Shown here: one piece after another, positions 50,246 to 57,841 of the stretch
Numbering within the stretch: the first letter of the stretch is position 1
How the letters are laid out: every line of letters begins with the position of its first letter
DNA from: a bacterium
GTDB taxonomy: Bacteria > Patescibacteriota > Saccharimonadia > Saccharimonadales > UBA4665
Length of the DNA stretch: 58,698 nucleotides
Assembly (NCBI GenBank): GCA_021810025.1
Contig: JAJZJS010000005.1
Span: 1-58,698 of the forward strand
Direction of reading: 5' to 3'
Notes under the pieces: model-generated
Databases searched by the model: none
Seen by the model: only the letters and a program-made list of their open reading frames with translations
Told to the model about the DNA's origin: nothing
Position numbers and translations under genes: made by a program

Positions 50246-51167
50246 CTATTTCCATGTATAAGACAAATAGATAACAGAAGAAATATAAGACAATAAGGAC
50301 TGATAAAAGCTGGAGAGCGATACCAGCAATTGTCGGCACAGACATAGCGATCAAAATCATTATAATTGATAAACCCAATAATCCTGATATAATACCGAAG
50401 ATTAACCTTCCGCTAATTTGAAGTTTGAGTCCCTTGGTAATTTGACGAGCTTTCCTTAGTGCCTGTACAGGATTAACCCCCGGTTTCGTGACAATCGGTA
50501 GCGCAAAAATAGAACCGCTCAGTAAAAAGAAGCTAAGAATAGCCAGTAATATTATAATCAGTGCCCACACCATTTTCTCTAGAGAACCTACGGCTATTCC
50601 TCCGACAAAAACATAATTATAGAGGACTAAAGCAAAGCTTAATGGTATAAACTCGAGAACAACAACAATCGTAACCAATATATAAGGTATTAAGGGTGCC
50701 ATTGCATTGTAATAAGCTTCCTTTAGGTGAAACTTTTGCTTAAGATATATTTTTCGGAAACTCCAGAATAAAACCAATCCTAAAACAATAAACAGAAAAG
50801 CGGCATAAGCTGGGGCAGCTGGGTTGGAACTATTGGAACTAGAAGAGTTTAAAACGAAGCCAAATAAATTAATCCCTTTATAGAGACTGCCTAGAGATCC
50901 CTTAAAATTGCTAGTTAATTTCAGGGTCGATGCATTAACCCCAGGGATTGAAAAACCAAGTACGAAAATAACATCAATCAAAATATAGACAACTAAAATC
51001 TTAAAGAAACTAAAGCGATTAGTATAAATCAGTTTTAAAGTTTCCCGACTCAACCAAATCGAACCCTTAAGACGTATTTTAGCTGGAATTGGTTTATGCT
51101 TGTTAGAATTAGTCTTGAACAAATCCTTTTTTGCATTTGAAGCTCGTTTCGAATTTACTTTAGCCAT
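50229..51167 (-). CDS. Multi-pass membrane protein, 312 aa
   Basis: I do not recognise the function. A basic N-terminal stretch (KRASNAKKDLFKTNSNKHKP) precedes about six hydrophobic segments, including VVYILIDVIFVLGFSIPGV at about 60 and LSFFLLSGSIFALPIVT near 210. The block KPGVNPVQALRKARQITKGL sits before the last two helices and recalls glycerophosphodiester-associated or DUF975-like membrane modules. It lies in a chain htpX-this gene-ligA with overlaps at both ends (8 and 17 bases), so it is translationally coupled. Confidence 0.7.
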   Translation of the reverse strand: MAKVNSKRASNAKKDLFKTNSNKHKPIPAKIRLKGSIWLSRETLKLIYTNRFSFFKILVVYILIDVIFVLGFSIPGVNASTLKLTSNFKGSLGSLYKGINLFGFVLNSSSSNSSNPAAPAYAAFLFIVLGLVLFWSFRKIYLKQKFHLKEAYYNAMAPLIPYILVTIVVVLEFIPLSFALVLYNYVFVGGIAVGSLEKMVWALIIILLAILSFFLLSGSIFALPIVTKPGVNPVQALRKARQITKGLKLQISGRLIFGIISGLLGLSIIMILIAMSVPTIAGIALQLLSVLIVLYFFCYLFVLYMEIGDEQS

Positions 51168-52041
51168 TTCCTTCCATGTTTCTTAATCTTTTGATTCTTT
51201 GATCAATGGGAGGATGAGTACTGAACAGATTCATAATACTATGACCCCCCAAAGGATTAGCAAAGAATAAGTGAGCAGTTGCCGTATTTTGCACTTTCAT
51301 TTTAGAACCTGTTTTTTTGATTTTCTCGAGAGCACTAGCTAAACCTTCTGGATATCTCGTAACCAACGCACCACTTACGTCAGCTAAATATTCACGTTGC
51401 CTAGAAATCGCCAATTGAATGAACATGGCCACAATCGGGGCCAAAATAGCTGCAATAATACCCATAAATAAAAATGCTTGATTATTCATATTCTCATTGT
51501 CGCTACCTCTAAACCAGGTAACTTGAATTATAATGTCAGCTAAGAGGGATATAATCGCCGATAAGGCGAAAGCGATCATATTAACCCTTATATCATAGTT
51601 CTTAACATGGCTAATTTCATGGGCCAATACCCCTTGAAGCTCATCTTTATTCATGATTTCAAGTAAGCCACTAGTCACACAAACTGAAGCATGCTTAGGG
51701 TCTCGACCGGTAGCAAAAGCATTAGGGGCCGGATCATTTATAATATAGATACTGGGCATCACTAAACCATCAGCTATTGTTAGATTTTCGACGATGTTAT
51801 ATAGCTCTGGATTCTGATTTTTAGTTATAGGTTTGGCTCTATTGATCGCTAATGACATTTTTGAACCAAAATAGTAGGTTATCCAGACATAAACAAGTGC
51901 ACCTATTATTCCTCCGTAGAAAATATCTAAATTGCCATTCAAAAATTTAACAAAAAGCCAGATAATCGTAACTACAAATATTATAAAAAATAAAATAACG
52001 TAAACTGTTCTTCTTTTATTGGCCGCAATGTCTTTATACAT
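51160..52041 (-). CDS. htpX: Membrane zinc metalloprotease HtpX (M48)
   Basis: An integral membrane endoprotease in quality control. Two N-terminal helices (about 12-32 and 38-56) lead to the zinc site VLAHEISHVKNYDIRVN (His, Glu, His). The third ligand is likely in SRQREYLADVSGALV (Glu). Two further helices lie between. Typical partner: lemA, which lies immediately upstream in the same operon. The gene ends by overlapping the 312-aa gene by eight bases. Substrates are unknown; FtsH often assists. Confidence 0.94.
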   Translation of the reverse strand: MYKDIAANKRRTVYVILFFIIFVVTIIWLFVKFLNGNLDIFYGGIIGALVYVWITYYFGSKMSLAINRAKPITKNQNPELYNIVENLTIADGLVMPSIYIINDPAPNAFATGRDPKHASVCVTSGLLEIMNKDELQGVLAHEISHVKNYDIRVNMIAFALSAIISLLADIIIQVTWFRGSDNENMNNQAFLFMGIIAAILAPIVAMFIQLAISRQREYLADVSGALVTRYPEGLASALEKIKKTGSKMKVQNTATAHLFFANPLGGHSIMNLFSTHPPIDQRIKRLRNMEGNG

Positions 52042-52046
52042 AGATC

Positions 52047-52613
52047 TTAAAATTTAACCTCAACTGGTGCTTCCACGGCAGTGTCTTCGCTTGGATCCAC
52101 GTCGAAATATTGTTTATCTTGTTTAAAATTAAGCATGTTGGCAAAAATATTTGTTGGAAATGTCTTTCGTTTCGTGTTGAAATCTCGAACAATACTATTG
52201 TAAAACCTACGGGAAGCCTGAATCTTATCTTCGGTATCAGTTAACTCGGCTTGAAGTTGTTGAAAATTTTGAGTTGCCTTTAAGTCTGGATAATTTTCTG
52301 CGACCGCAAACAAGCTTTTCATAGTTTGTTGAAATTGATTGTCGGCTTTGGCTGTTTCTTGAACTCCCTGAGCCCCCATTGCAGCGGTACGAGCAGCTGT
52401 AACGTCTTCAAAAACTGTTTTTTCATGAGAGGCATAACCCTTAACGGTATTGATTAAATTTGGTATTAGATCATAACGTCTTTTAAGCTGGACGGTGATA
52501 TCGCTCCAAGCTTCATCTGATTGCTGATTTAATCGAACTAGTGAATTATAGATAAGTGCAATTCCTAGAACCAATAGGACAATTACAACTACTACGACTA
52601 TTGTTAAGACCAT
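52047..52613 (-). CDS. LemA-family membrane protein, 188 aa
   Basis: A helical protein with an N-terminal membrane helix (about 2-21), then the LemA core: NSLVRLNQQSDEAWSDITVQ, KRRYDLIPNLINTVKGYASH and RRFYNSIVRDFNTKRKTFP. The last block is the most conserved LemA signature. The product is probably exposed outside with a long coiled helix. LemA is often beside HtpX, as here, but its action is not known. It has a GGAGG ribosome binding site and starts the htpX operon. Confidence 0.92.
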   Translation of the reverse strand: MVLTIVVVVVIVLLVLGIALIYNSLVRLNQQSDEAWSDITVQLKRRYDLIPNLINTVKGYASHEKTVFEDVTAARTAAMGAQGVQETAKADNQFQQTMKSLFAVAENYPDLKATQNFQQLQAELTDTEDKIQASRRFYNSIVRDFNTKRKTFPTNIFANMLNFKQDKQYFDVDPSEDTAVEAPVEVKF

Positions 52614-52721
52614 TTATCCTCCAAGTTAAATTATATCTTTATTATACTTATTTATACTGAATTTTAACAGCAACATTATTGAGTTAAGAGATTTTAAGGC
52701 GTAGAATAGAACTACTCTATA

Positions 52722-53981
52722 ATGACAGAAACCAACTCCACTAAAGCTCAAAAAAAATCGATCGATTGGTTCTATTACTTAGGACTTATAGCCTTAGCCA
52801 TAATTATTTACATTTATCTAGCAGCTACGACTTCTTTAAACTCGATAACTCCTAATCAAAGGACAATCGCCTTTCAAACCGAGTCAAAGCAACCGCAACT
52901 TAGCTGGCCAAACTATGGTGCCGCGGCTATTGGCATTAACAATCAGGGAGTTACTTTAACAAAAGGTTCGATTCAGCAATTTCCAATGGCCTCTACTGCC
53001 AAGCTTTTAACGGCTTTAGTTGTTCTTAAAAAATATCCTCTTCAGCTTAATCAATCTGGTCCAATCATTACGATTAACCAGAGCGATGTCGCCATATATA
53101 ATAATTATTTAGCGGAGGAAGGATCGGTTACCCCAGTTGTTAACGGCGAAAAGATTTCTGAATATCAGATTCTACAAGCCATGTTACTGCCTTCAGCCGA
53201 TAATATGGCCGATACTTTAGCGATCTGGGCCTATGGATCCCTTAATAACTACTTAAGTGCCGCTAACGCATACTTGCTGGAACATGGCTTAACCGAAATT
53301 AGTCTTGGAAGCGATGCCAGCGGTTATAATCCTAATTCTAAGTCAACTGCTTCCGACCTTGTTTTACTTGGAGAATTAGCCATGAAGAATCCTGTAATTT
53401 CTCAAATTGCTTCTTTAAAAGAAGTTACAAATTATCCAGTGGCAGGAACTATTAAAAATATTAATTTTATTCTAGGTCAAGACGGAATTAACGGGCTTAA
53501 AACCGGTAACAATAATCAAGATGGAGGCATCTTTATAGCTTCGGCCAAGGTTAATCTTAAAAATAAACAACTTCCTGTCATAACAGCCGTCATGGGTGCC
53601 CCGAGTTTATGGTACGCCCTAAACTCTAGCCTTAACCTCGTTAAATCTATCGATCAAAACTTTGTAATTCCGAACAGTATTAGTAGTTTATTTTCGGGGA
53701 CCAAAAGCATTGCAAACTACAATATTGGCTGGGACCATCAAGTTCTTAAGACAAATCTAGCCAACCAAACCATCCCTCCGACTTGGACCGGCGGAAGCTC
53801 AAAGGTAACCGTTAATCTCAACAATATCACCTTTAAAACTAAAGCTGGTAGCGTTGTCGGAAGTCTTAAAATAAATTCGACAATTCCCTCTCAAACCACA
53901 ACTTATAACATATATTTAAGCAGTAAACCTAAAAAACCACCCCTCTGGTGGCTTTTATTGCATCCAAAATTAGTACTTTAA
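52722..53981 (+). CDS. D-alanyl-D-alanine carboxypeptidase-like (S11), 419 aa
   Basis: A serine penicillin-binding enzyme that trims the last D-Ala from peptidoglycan stems. A membrane helix (about 17-36) anchors it. SxxK is STAK (Ser91, Lys94), SxN is SADN (LLPSADNMADTLA) and KTG is GLKTGNNNQDG. All three are intact. A C-terminal beta domain of about 100 residues follows (NPTW-type stretches such as TPPTWTGGSSKVTV). The first ATG overlaps a TATAAT, so a more upstream -10 (TAGAAT) with a very short leader is preferred. Two tRNA genes converge with it. Confidence 0.92.
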   Translation: MTETNSTKAQKKSIDWFYYLGLIALAIIIYIYLAATTSLNSITPNQRTIAFQTESKQPQLSWPNYGAAAIGINNQGVTLTKGSIQQFPMASTAKLLTALVVLKKYPLQLNQSGPIITINQSDVAIYNNYLAEEGSVTPVVNGEKISEYQILQAMLLPSADNMADTLAIWAYGSLNNYLSAANAYLLEHGLTEISLGSDASGYNPNSKSTASDLVLLGELAMKNPVISQIASLKEVTNYPVAGTIKNINFILGQDGINGLKTGNNNQDGGIFIASAKVNLKNKQLPVITAVMGAPSLWYALNSSLNLVKSIDQNFVIPNSISSLFSGTKSIANYNIGWDHQVLKTNLANQTIPPTWTGGSSKVTVNLNNITFKTKAGSVVGSLKINSTIPSQTTTYNIYLSSKPKKPPLWWLLLHPKLVL

Positions 53982-54008
53982 GGGTTTCAAATAAAAATGT
54001 ACAAAGAA

Positions 54009-54096
54009 TGGTGGGCGAGGAGGGACTCGAACCCTCAAGGCTTTTAAGGCCAACGGATTTTAAGTCCGTCGCGTATACCAGTTCCGCCACTCGCCC
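54009..54096 (-). tRNA. tRNA-Leu (TAA), with encoded CCA
   Basis: Minus-strand tRNA: acceptor GGGCGAG with CTCGCCC, anticodon arm ACGGA-CTTAAAA-TCCGT giving anticodon TAA, a long variable arm (about 14 bases, GGCCTTAAAAGCC) expected for leucine tRNA, and T arm GAGGG-TTCGAGT-CCCTC. The CCA is encoded. It is 11 bases from tRNA-Cys. Confidence 0.97.
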
Positions 54097-54107
54097 GATT
54101 TTATTAA

Positions 54108-54181
54108 TGGAGGCGCCTACCGGAATTGAACCGGTGTAAAAGGTTTTGCAGACCTCTGCGTAACCACTCCGCCAAGGCGCC
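54108..54181 (-). tRNA. tRNA-Cys (GCA), with encoded CCA
   Basis: Minus-strand tRNA: acceptor GGCGCCT with AGGCGCC, anticodon arm AGGT-CTGCAAA-ACCT giving anticodon GCA, T arm ACCGG-TTCAATT-CCGGT, and encoded CCA. It lies just upstream of tRNA-Leu on the same strand, so the two probably share a transcript. Confidence 0.97.
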
Positions 54182-54272
54182 ACAATCTCTATAGTACCAA
54201 AATGTCTATTTAAGATCTATTATTCTGCGCCTCACAAAAGTATATAAGATATCTAACGTAAATTAAATATAT

Positions 54273-54980
54273 TTACGAGTTTTTTTCAACGCTTAATTCT
54301 TGGATCAAAGCTTCTTCGGCAAGAGAATAGAATAAATCAATTGAAGAAAATGCTCCATTTATGAAACACCTTATTCGAAGCGCAGAGAGTTGTTTTTTTA
54401 AGCTTACATCATAAGATTCAGCGATACTTTGATCATCATAGTGACCAAGGGCGGCATTATCTATCATACTTAATATTAAGGGATTCTCCAGTAAATATTC
54501 CTCGACGTCTCTTTTGGTAAAATCACTTAAATAATCAACCTCATCATCAGAGTCTAGTTTAATAGCCGGCTCACAGGTTAATAATTTTGCGTATCGATCA
54601 ATATATTGCGGAGTAATAAGTGGTATCCAACCCCTGAAGAGACTATTGTCAAAAAATTCATCAACCGTTTTACATTCGGATTGGACTAGATAGCCAAGCT
54701 CCATGACTCCAATTCCAAACCAAAAGCCATAAAATGTACTATCGATAAATGTTTCAACAAAGGCGGGATGAGCATTAGATGCAGGTTTGCGAAGCCTTGT
54801 ATCTATATCTAGTTTTACGATGTTGTTTAAAATTGCGGAAAAGTCAGGCAAGGCTTCACCCATTTTGTTTACCATATTGTCAATAATGTCGTTACTCGAA
54901 ACCACGATTTCAAGTTTTTCCTCATCCTCTTTAGTTAAGACGGGGGGTCCTAAAAAACGTTCGTAAAAATTATTAGGCAT
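54273..54980 (-). CDS. Hypothetical protein, 235 aa
   Basis: I do not recognise any family. The product is acidic and soluble, without a signal peptide or membrane helix. One stretch near the middle is aromatic-rich (STFYGFWFGIGVMELGYL, about 84-101), possibly buried in a helical core. The rest looks helical (SDFTKRDVEEYLLENPLIL, EAYDV-type charged heptads). Start MPNNFYERFLG has no clear ribosome binding site. Between the tRNA pair and a DUF5684 gene it may be accessory. Confidence 0.6.
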   Translation of the reverse strand: MPNNFYERFLGPPVLTKEDEEKLEIVVSSNDIIDNMVNKMGEALPDFSAILNNIVKLDIDTRLRKPASNAHPAFVETFIDSTFYGFWFGIGVMELGYLVQSECKTVDEFFDNSLFRGWIPLITPQYIDRYAKLLTCEPAIKLDSDDEVDYLSDFTKRDVEEYLLENPLILSMIDNAALGHYDDQSIAESYDVSLKKQLSALRIRCFINGAFSSIDLFYSLAEEALIQELSVEKNS

Positions 54981-55072
54981 AATATTTTAACCTTATCTTA
55001 CTTTCATAACCAAAAGTCTTTGAATCTTCCAAAATGTGATGTTAAACTAACGATATTATAAACTAATTCATA

Positions 55073-55489
55073 ATGCTTTCAAATATCCTAAACATAAACA
55101 ATAGTAGAACAGAGGGATTTTTAATAATACTTATCGTAGGTATATATATCTTATATAGCTACATTTTAGGATTAGTATTTCAAAAGGCGCACCAAAAAAT
55201 GTGGAAAGCCTTTGTCCCTATTTACAATAACTGGGTCTATTTCGAACTGGGTGGCGTGCCAGGAGCATTAAGTTTAATAGCATTATTAGGACTTATTCCT
55301 AGCGTTGGATTTGCAGCCAGCTTGATAGTACTAATCTTCTATACTTGGGCCTCGATTGAAATAGCACGTAGATTCTCAAAATCTCTTATTTTTGCAATAT
55401 TTGGGTTAGTTATATTCTCAATAATAGGCATTATGATTCTTGCGTTTGGAGATAGTAAATATCAGTATCCAGAAAATAAAAGCCAATAA
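55073..55489 (+). CDS. DUF5684 membrane protein, 138 aa
   Basis: Three to four hydrophobic segments with the DUF5684 signature: GLVFQKAHQKMWKAFVPIYN (helix end, charged loop, VPIYNNW) at about 38-58 and SIEIARRFSKSLIFAIFGL at about 98-116, ending with AFGDSKYQYP. Family function is unknown; in related bacteria it is near signal peptidases or secretion genes. A paralogue with a longer N-terminus and repetitive tail lies at 57842. It sits directly upstream of the CIRCE-controlled hsp20 but has its own start. Confidence 0.85.
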   Translation: MLSNILNINNSRTEGFLIILIVGIYILYSYILGLVFQKAHQKMWKAFVPIYNNWVYFELGGVPGALSLIALLGLIPSVGFAASLIVLIFYTWASIEIARRFSKSLIFAIFGLVIFSIIGIMILAFGDSKYQYPENKSQ

Positions 55490-55498
55490 ATGCCTTAA

Positions 55499-55536
55499 TT
55501 AGCACTCTTGACTAGTGAGTGCTAGTTTTGTATACT
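55499..55536 (+). promoter_or_regulatory. CIRCE element overlapping the hsp20 promoter
   Basis: TTAGCACTC (55499-55507), nine bases, then GAGTGCTAG (55517-55525) match the CIRCE consensus apart from the final G. The -35 box TTGACT (55508-55513) lies in the nine-base spacer and the -10 TATACT (55531-55536) follows 17 bases later. HrcA bound here would block the promoter until heat or misfolding. The hrcA gene is not in the window. Confidence 0.93.
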
Positions 55537-55579
55537 TAGAGTAAGCCTGGAATGGCTGCATTAAAACAAGGAGGAAATT

Positions 55580-55999
55580 ATGGCAAATATTACTAAATGG
55601 GATCCTTTTTCCCAAATTTTAAATTTACAAAAACAATTTTTTGAAGATTGGCTTACACCATCTACACGCATTAATGTTCCAACCACTGATGTTTACCTAA
55701 AAGACGATAACAATCTTATGGTTGAAGCTCATCTACCTCAATTCGAAGAAAAAGACATTGATGTTAATGTCGAGAACGGCTATCTTATTATTCAAGCTCA
55801 AAAACATGAAAAGGATGAGGACAAGTCTAAAAAATATATTGTTAGAGAGAGCTCTTCGAGCTTCTACAGAAGCATCCAACTACCAGAGCGAGCTGATCAG
55901 AATAAAATTGAAGCCAAAATCAAGAATGGCGTTTTAACGGTAAATGTAAAACTTAAAGAGTTGCCAAAGGCTAAGAAGATTAGTATTAAAACTAATTAA
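55580..55999 (+). CDS. Hsp20/alpha-crystallin small heat-shock protein, 139 aa
   Basis: An ATP-independent chaperone. The N-terminal arm (MANITKWDPFSQILNLQKQF) is followed by the alpha-crystallin domain (about 35-135). It has DVNVENGYLIIQAQKHEKDE and the conserved end IKNGVLTVNVKLKE (A/G-x-L). GGAGG precedes the ATG. A CIRCE element covers its promoter, so HrcA repression and heat induction are expected. The length fits the class. Confidence 0.95.
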   Translation: MANITKWDPFSQILNLQKQFFEDWLTPSTRINVPTTDVYLKDDNNLMVEAHLPQFEEKDIDVNVENGYLIIQAQKHEKDEDKSKKYIVRESSSSFYRSIQLPERADQNKIEAKIKNGVLTVNVKLKELPKAKKISIKTN

Positions 56000-56041
56000 A
56001 GCTATAGACATTTAAAATTAAGACTATTAGAATATAATTAT

Positions 56042-56160
56042 GATCCAAAATCTTATTAATAAGATTATTTTGGTCCACTTATGTGGATCTTGGATCTAGT
56101 ATTTAAAAATAATAGTTAAACGATACAAAGACCCGAGATCAATTGATTCCGGGTCTTTGT
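56042..56160 (+). other. Three hairpins between hsp20 and the next gene
   Basis: Hairpin 1: CCAAAAT with ATTTTGG (56045-56073), with an inner TCTTAT/ATAAGA arm, probably the hsp20 terminator. Hairpin 2: GGTCCAC with GTGGATC (around 56072-56090). Hairpin 3: a perfect 11-bp stem ACAAAGACCCG with CGGGTCTTTGT (56125-56135 and 56150-56160), lying just before the ribosome binding site of the 52-aa gene. The third could act as leader structure. Confidence 0.5.
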
Positions 56161-56180
56161 GTTATAGGAGGAAAAAAACT

Positions 56181-56339
56181 ATGGCGAGAACAGAAACAAT
56201 GCAAGAAGAACCCTATTGTCCAAATCCACAAGATTTTGAAAAAGCAGGCTCAGTCAGCGAGTTTGTTGAGTTAGGACAAGCAGCGCTTGCTTTTACGGAA
56301 TGGGTAGAAGCTCAGGGTTTTTTATTAGGATATAATTAG
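56181..56339 (+). CDS. Small acidic protein, 52 aa
   Basis: I do not recognise the family. The product starts MARTETMQEEPYCPNPQDFE and ends GFLLGYN, with one cysteine, no membrane segment, and a predicted helical middle (SVSEFVELGQAALAFTEWVE). The AGGAGG at 56166-56171 with nine-base spacing strongly supports the ATG at 56181 over the ATG at 56157. It is preceded by hsp20 and a strong hairpin in its leader. A small adaptor or antitoxin-like role is speculation. Confidence 0.65.
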   Translation: MARTETMQEEPYCPNPQDFEKAGSVSEFVELGQAALAFTEWVEAQGFLLGYN

Positions 56340-56487
56340 CAATCAATAATTGAATCAAAGTTCTGGAATTTTTAAAATATTTAGGAATTACAAAATTTAA
56401 TGCTCCAAAAAATACTAAATGATCGGAGGCCACTGCGTCTTACCGAGTTGTTTTTCATTTGTGTACAACCAGCATACTTACTCTTAA

Positions 56488-57285
56488 CTATTTAAAATAA
56501 ATGTATTGAAATGCTGAAGATGGTGTTATAGTTTCTACGTTATAATTGCCGGTTCCATCTAAATTATAGGAGCTAACAGTTATCTGAAAGCCATTAACTG
56601 CATCGACCCAGTAAGACATACCGTATGGCATGGCGTTAGGTACAATTGCTACTGCATCGACCTTAGGAATGGTTCCAGTAGGTATACCAGTCGCTATGGC
56701 ATTATTTATCCATTGATTAGCATTGCCCCAGCCATACGGCATATCTCCGAACGTTTCATAAACTTTCCAAGCTGTATAACTAACACTCTCGCGATTGTCC
56801 ATGCCCCATGTATCAACGACACTATTTAAGGGTACATCAGCCCATTTTGCAGGATAGTCGTTGGGAAATTCTTGCTGTATGGTTGGTGGAGGAGGTGGAG
56901 ATGTTTGAGTAGGAGCTGTTGCTTGTATAGATGTCGCGCTGGAAGAAATGGTAGTACTACTACTATTTGCTATGGAAGGACTTGTAACTTGTGCTACGCT
57001 GGCAATACTATTCCCTGGTTTGACAGGAGGAGGAGTGGGTTCTGCCGAATTATTGCTTAGAGTAACTGAAGCGCTTTTACTAACAGTTTGACGCTTTATG
57101 TTGGCCGTTGTGTGCTTAAAGCTAATATTAGTTGATACTCCGAAAGTTGATTTATTGCCTGTAATTGTTAAGGTCGCTATAACGGCTAAAAGAGCAATTG
57201 CCAACCCTCCTACGCCAAGATGTAATTTATGCGTCTTAATCCATACCTTATGCTCATATCCAATAAATTGATCGAATAGTTTCAT
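56488..57285 (-). CDS. CHAP-fold protein with lost catalytic Cys and His, 265 aa
   Basis: The N-terminus has a membrane helix (about 24-43), a Ser/Thr/Pro-rich linker (SSSTTISSSATSIQATAPTQ) and a C-terminal CHAP domain. The domain contains the pattern NRESVSYTAWKVYETFGDMP and YGWGNANQWINN. In related proteins this is RECVSYTAWKVY and later YGHAMWVEAV. Here Ser (AGT) replaces the catalytic Cys, and the His position reads Met (YGMSYWVDAV). It therefore looks like a binding module rather than an active hydrolase. The reading frame is intact, so this is not decay by frameshift. Confidence 0.8.
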   Translation of the reverse strand: MKLFDQFIGYEHKVWIKTHKLHLGVGGLAIALLAVIATLTITGNKSTFGVSTNISFKHTTANIKRQTVSKSASVTLSNNSAEPTPPPVKPGNSIASVAQVTSPSIANSSSTTISSSATSIQATAPTQTSPPPPPTIQQEFPNDYPAKWADVPLNSVVDTWGMDNRESVSYTAWKVYETFGDMPYGWGNANQWINNAIATGIPTGTIPKVDAVAIVPNAMPYGMSYWVDAVNGFQITVSSYNLDGTGNYNVETITPSSAFQYIYFK

Positions 57286-57563
57286 GTTTGCGTCCTCTTT
57301 TGATTAAATTCTAGCAACAAACTCTGGACATACCACAAATTAACAATTTTCTAGTCTTATGACTGTTTATGGTTGCAACCGATAAAGATACTAAGTGATA
57401 CGCTTATCAATACTTCTGACTAGGACTTGAAAAACCATGCCTTTCGCACATAGCTACTCAAATTAAGTTATTACTAAATTGTTTAGCACTTAAAAAGTGT
57501 TACTTGAATTATATAACACATTATTCCTAATGTTTAAGAATAAATTTCTGTAGTAAAAGATAG

Positions 57564-57740
57564 CTAGGAACCAAGTAAATTAAGAGACCATGTTTTTGTT
57601 AGGTCTGCAACATCAAAGGTTTTCTCTATTTTATCTACTTTTTTATACACCTTATCGTACATTTCACCAAACGACCGGAAAAAATTTAATGAATACGATA
57701 TAGTTAGTCGAAATTCTACTATCCCATCGCGTAAAATAGA
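57564..57740 (-). pseudogene. Possible gene remnant without start codon
   Basis: An open frame of 58 codons reads leftward to a TAG at 57564 and contains RLTISYSLNFFRSFGEMYDK, then VYKKVDKIEKTFDVADLTK and WSLNLLGS. The first Met is 32 codons before the end and lacks a ribosome binding site. A coding-like fragment continues in another frame further upstream (IVLELQIRNLFYAMG). It may be a frameshifted remnant or chance. The rest of 57286-57841 shows no gene. Confidence 0.3.
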
Positions 57741-57841
57741 TTACGAATCTGTAATTCAAGAACTATTAATGACAATTTAAAATAAACTATATATAATAGC
57801 CATTAATGATATTAACATAAGCACTAATTAATGGAGGCATT

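Noticed and set aside
53929..54183. Open frames over the tRNA-Leu and tRNA-Cys genes
   Set aside because: They arise from tRNA sequence (for example GVEPSRLL-like readings) and are not genes.
57286..57563. Search for a gene or RNA upstream of the 57564 remnant
   Set aside because: No coding frame, hairpin with T run, or tRNA seen; only AT-rich sequence.
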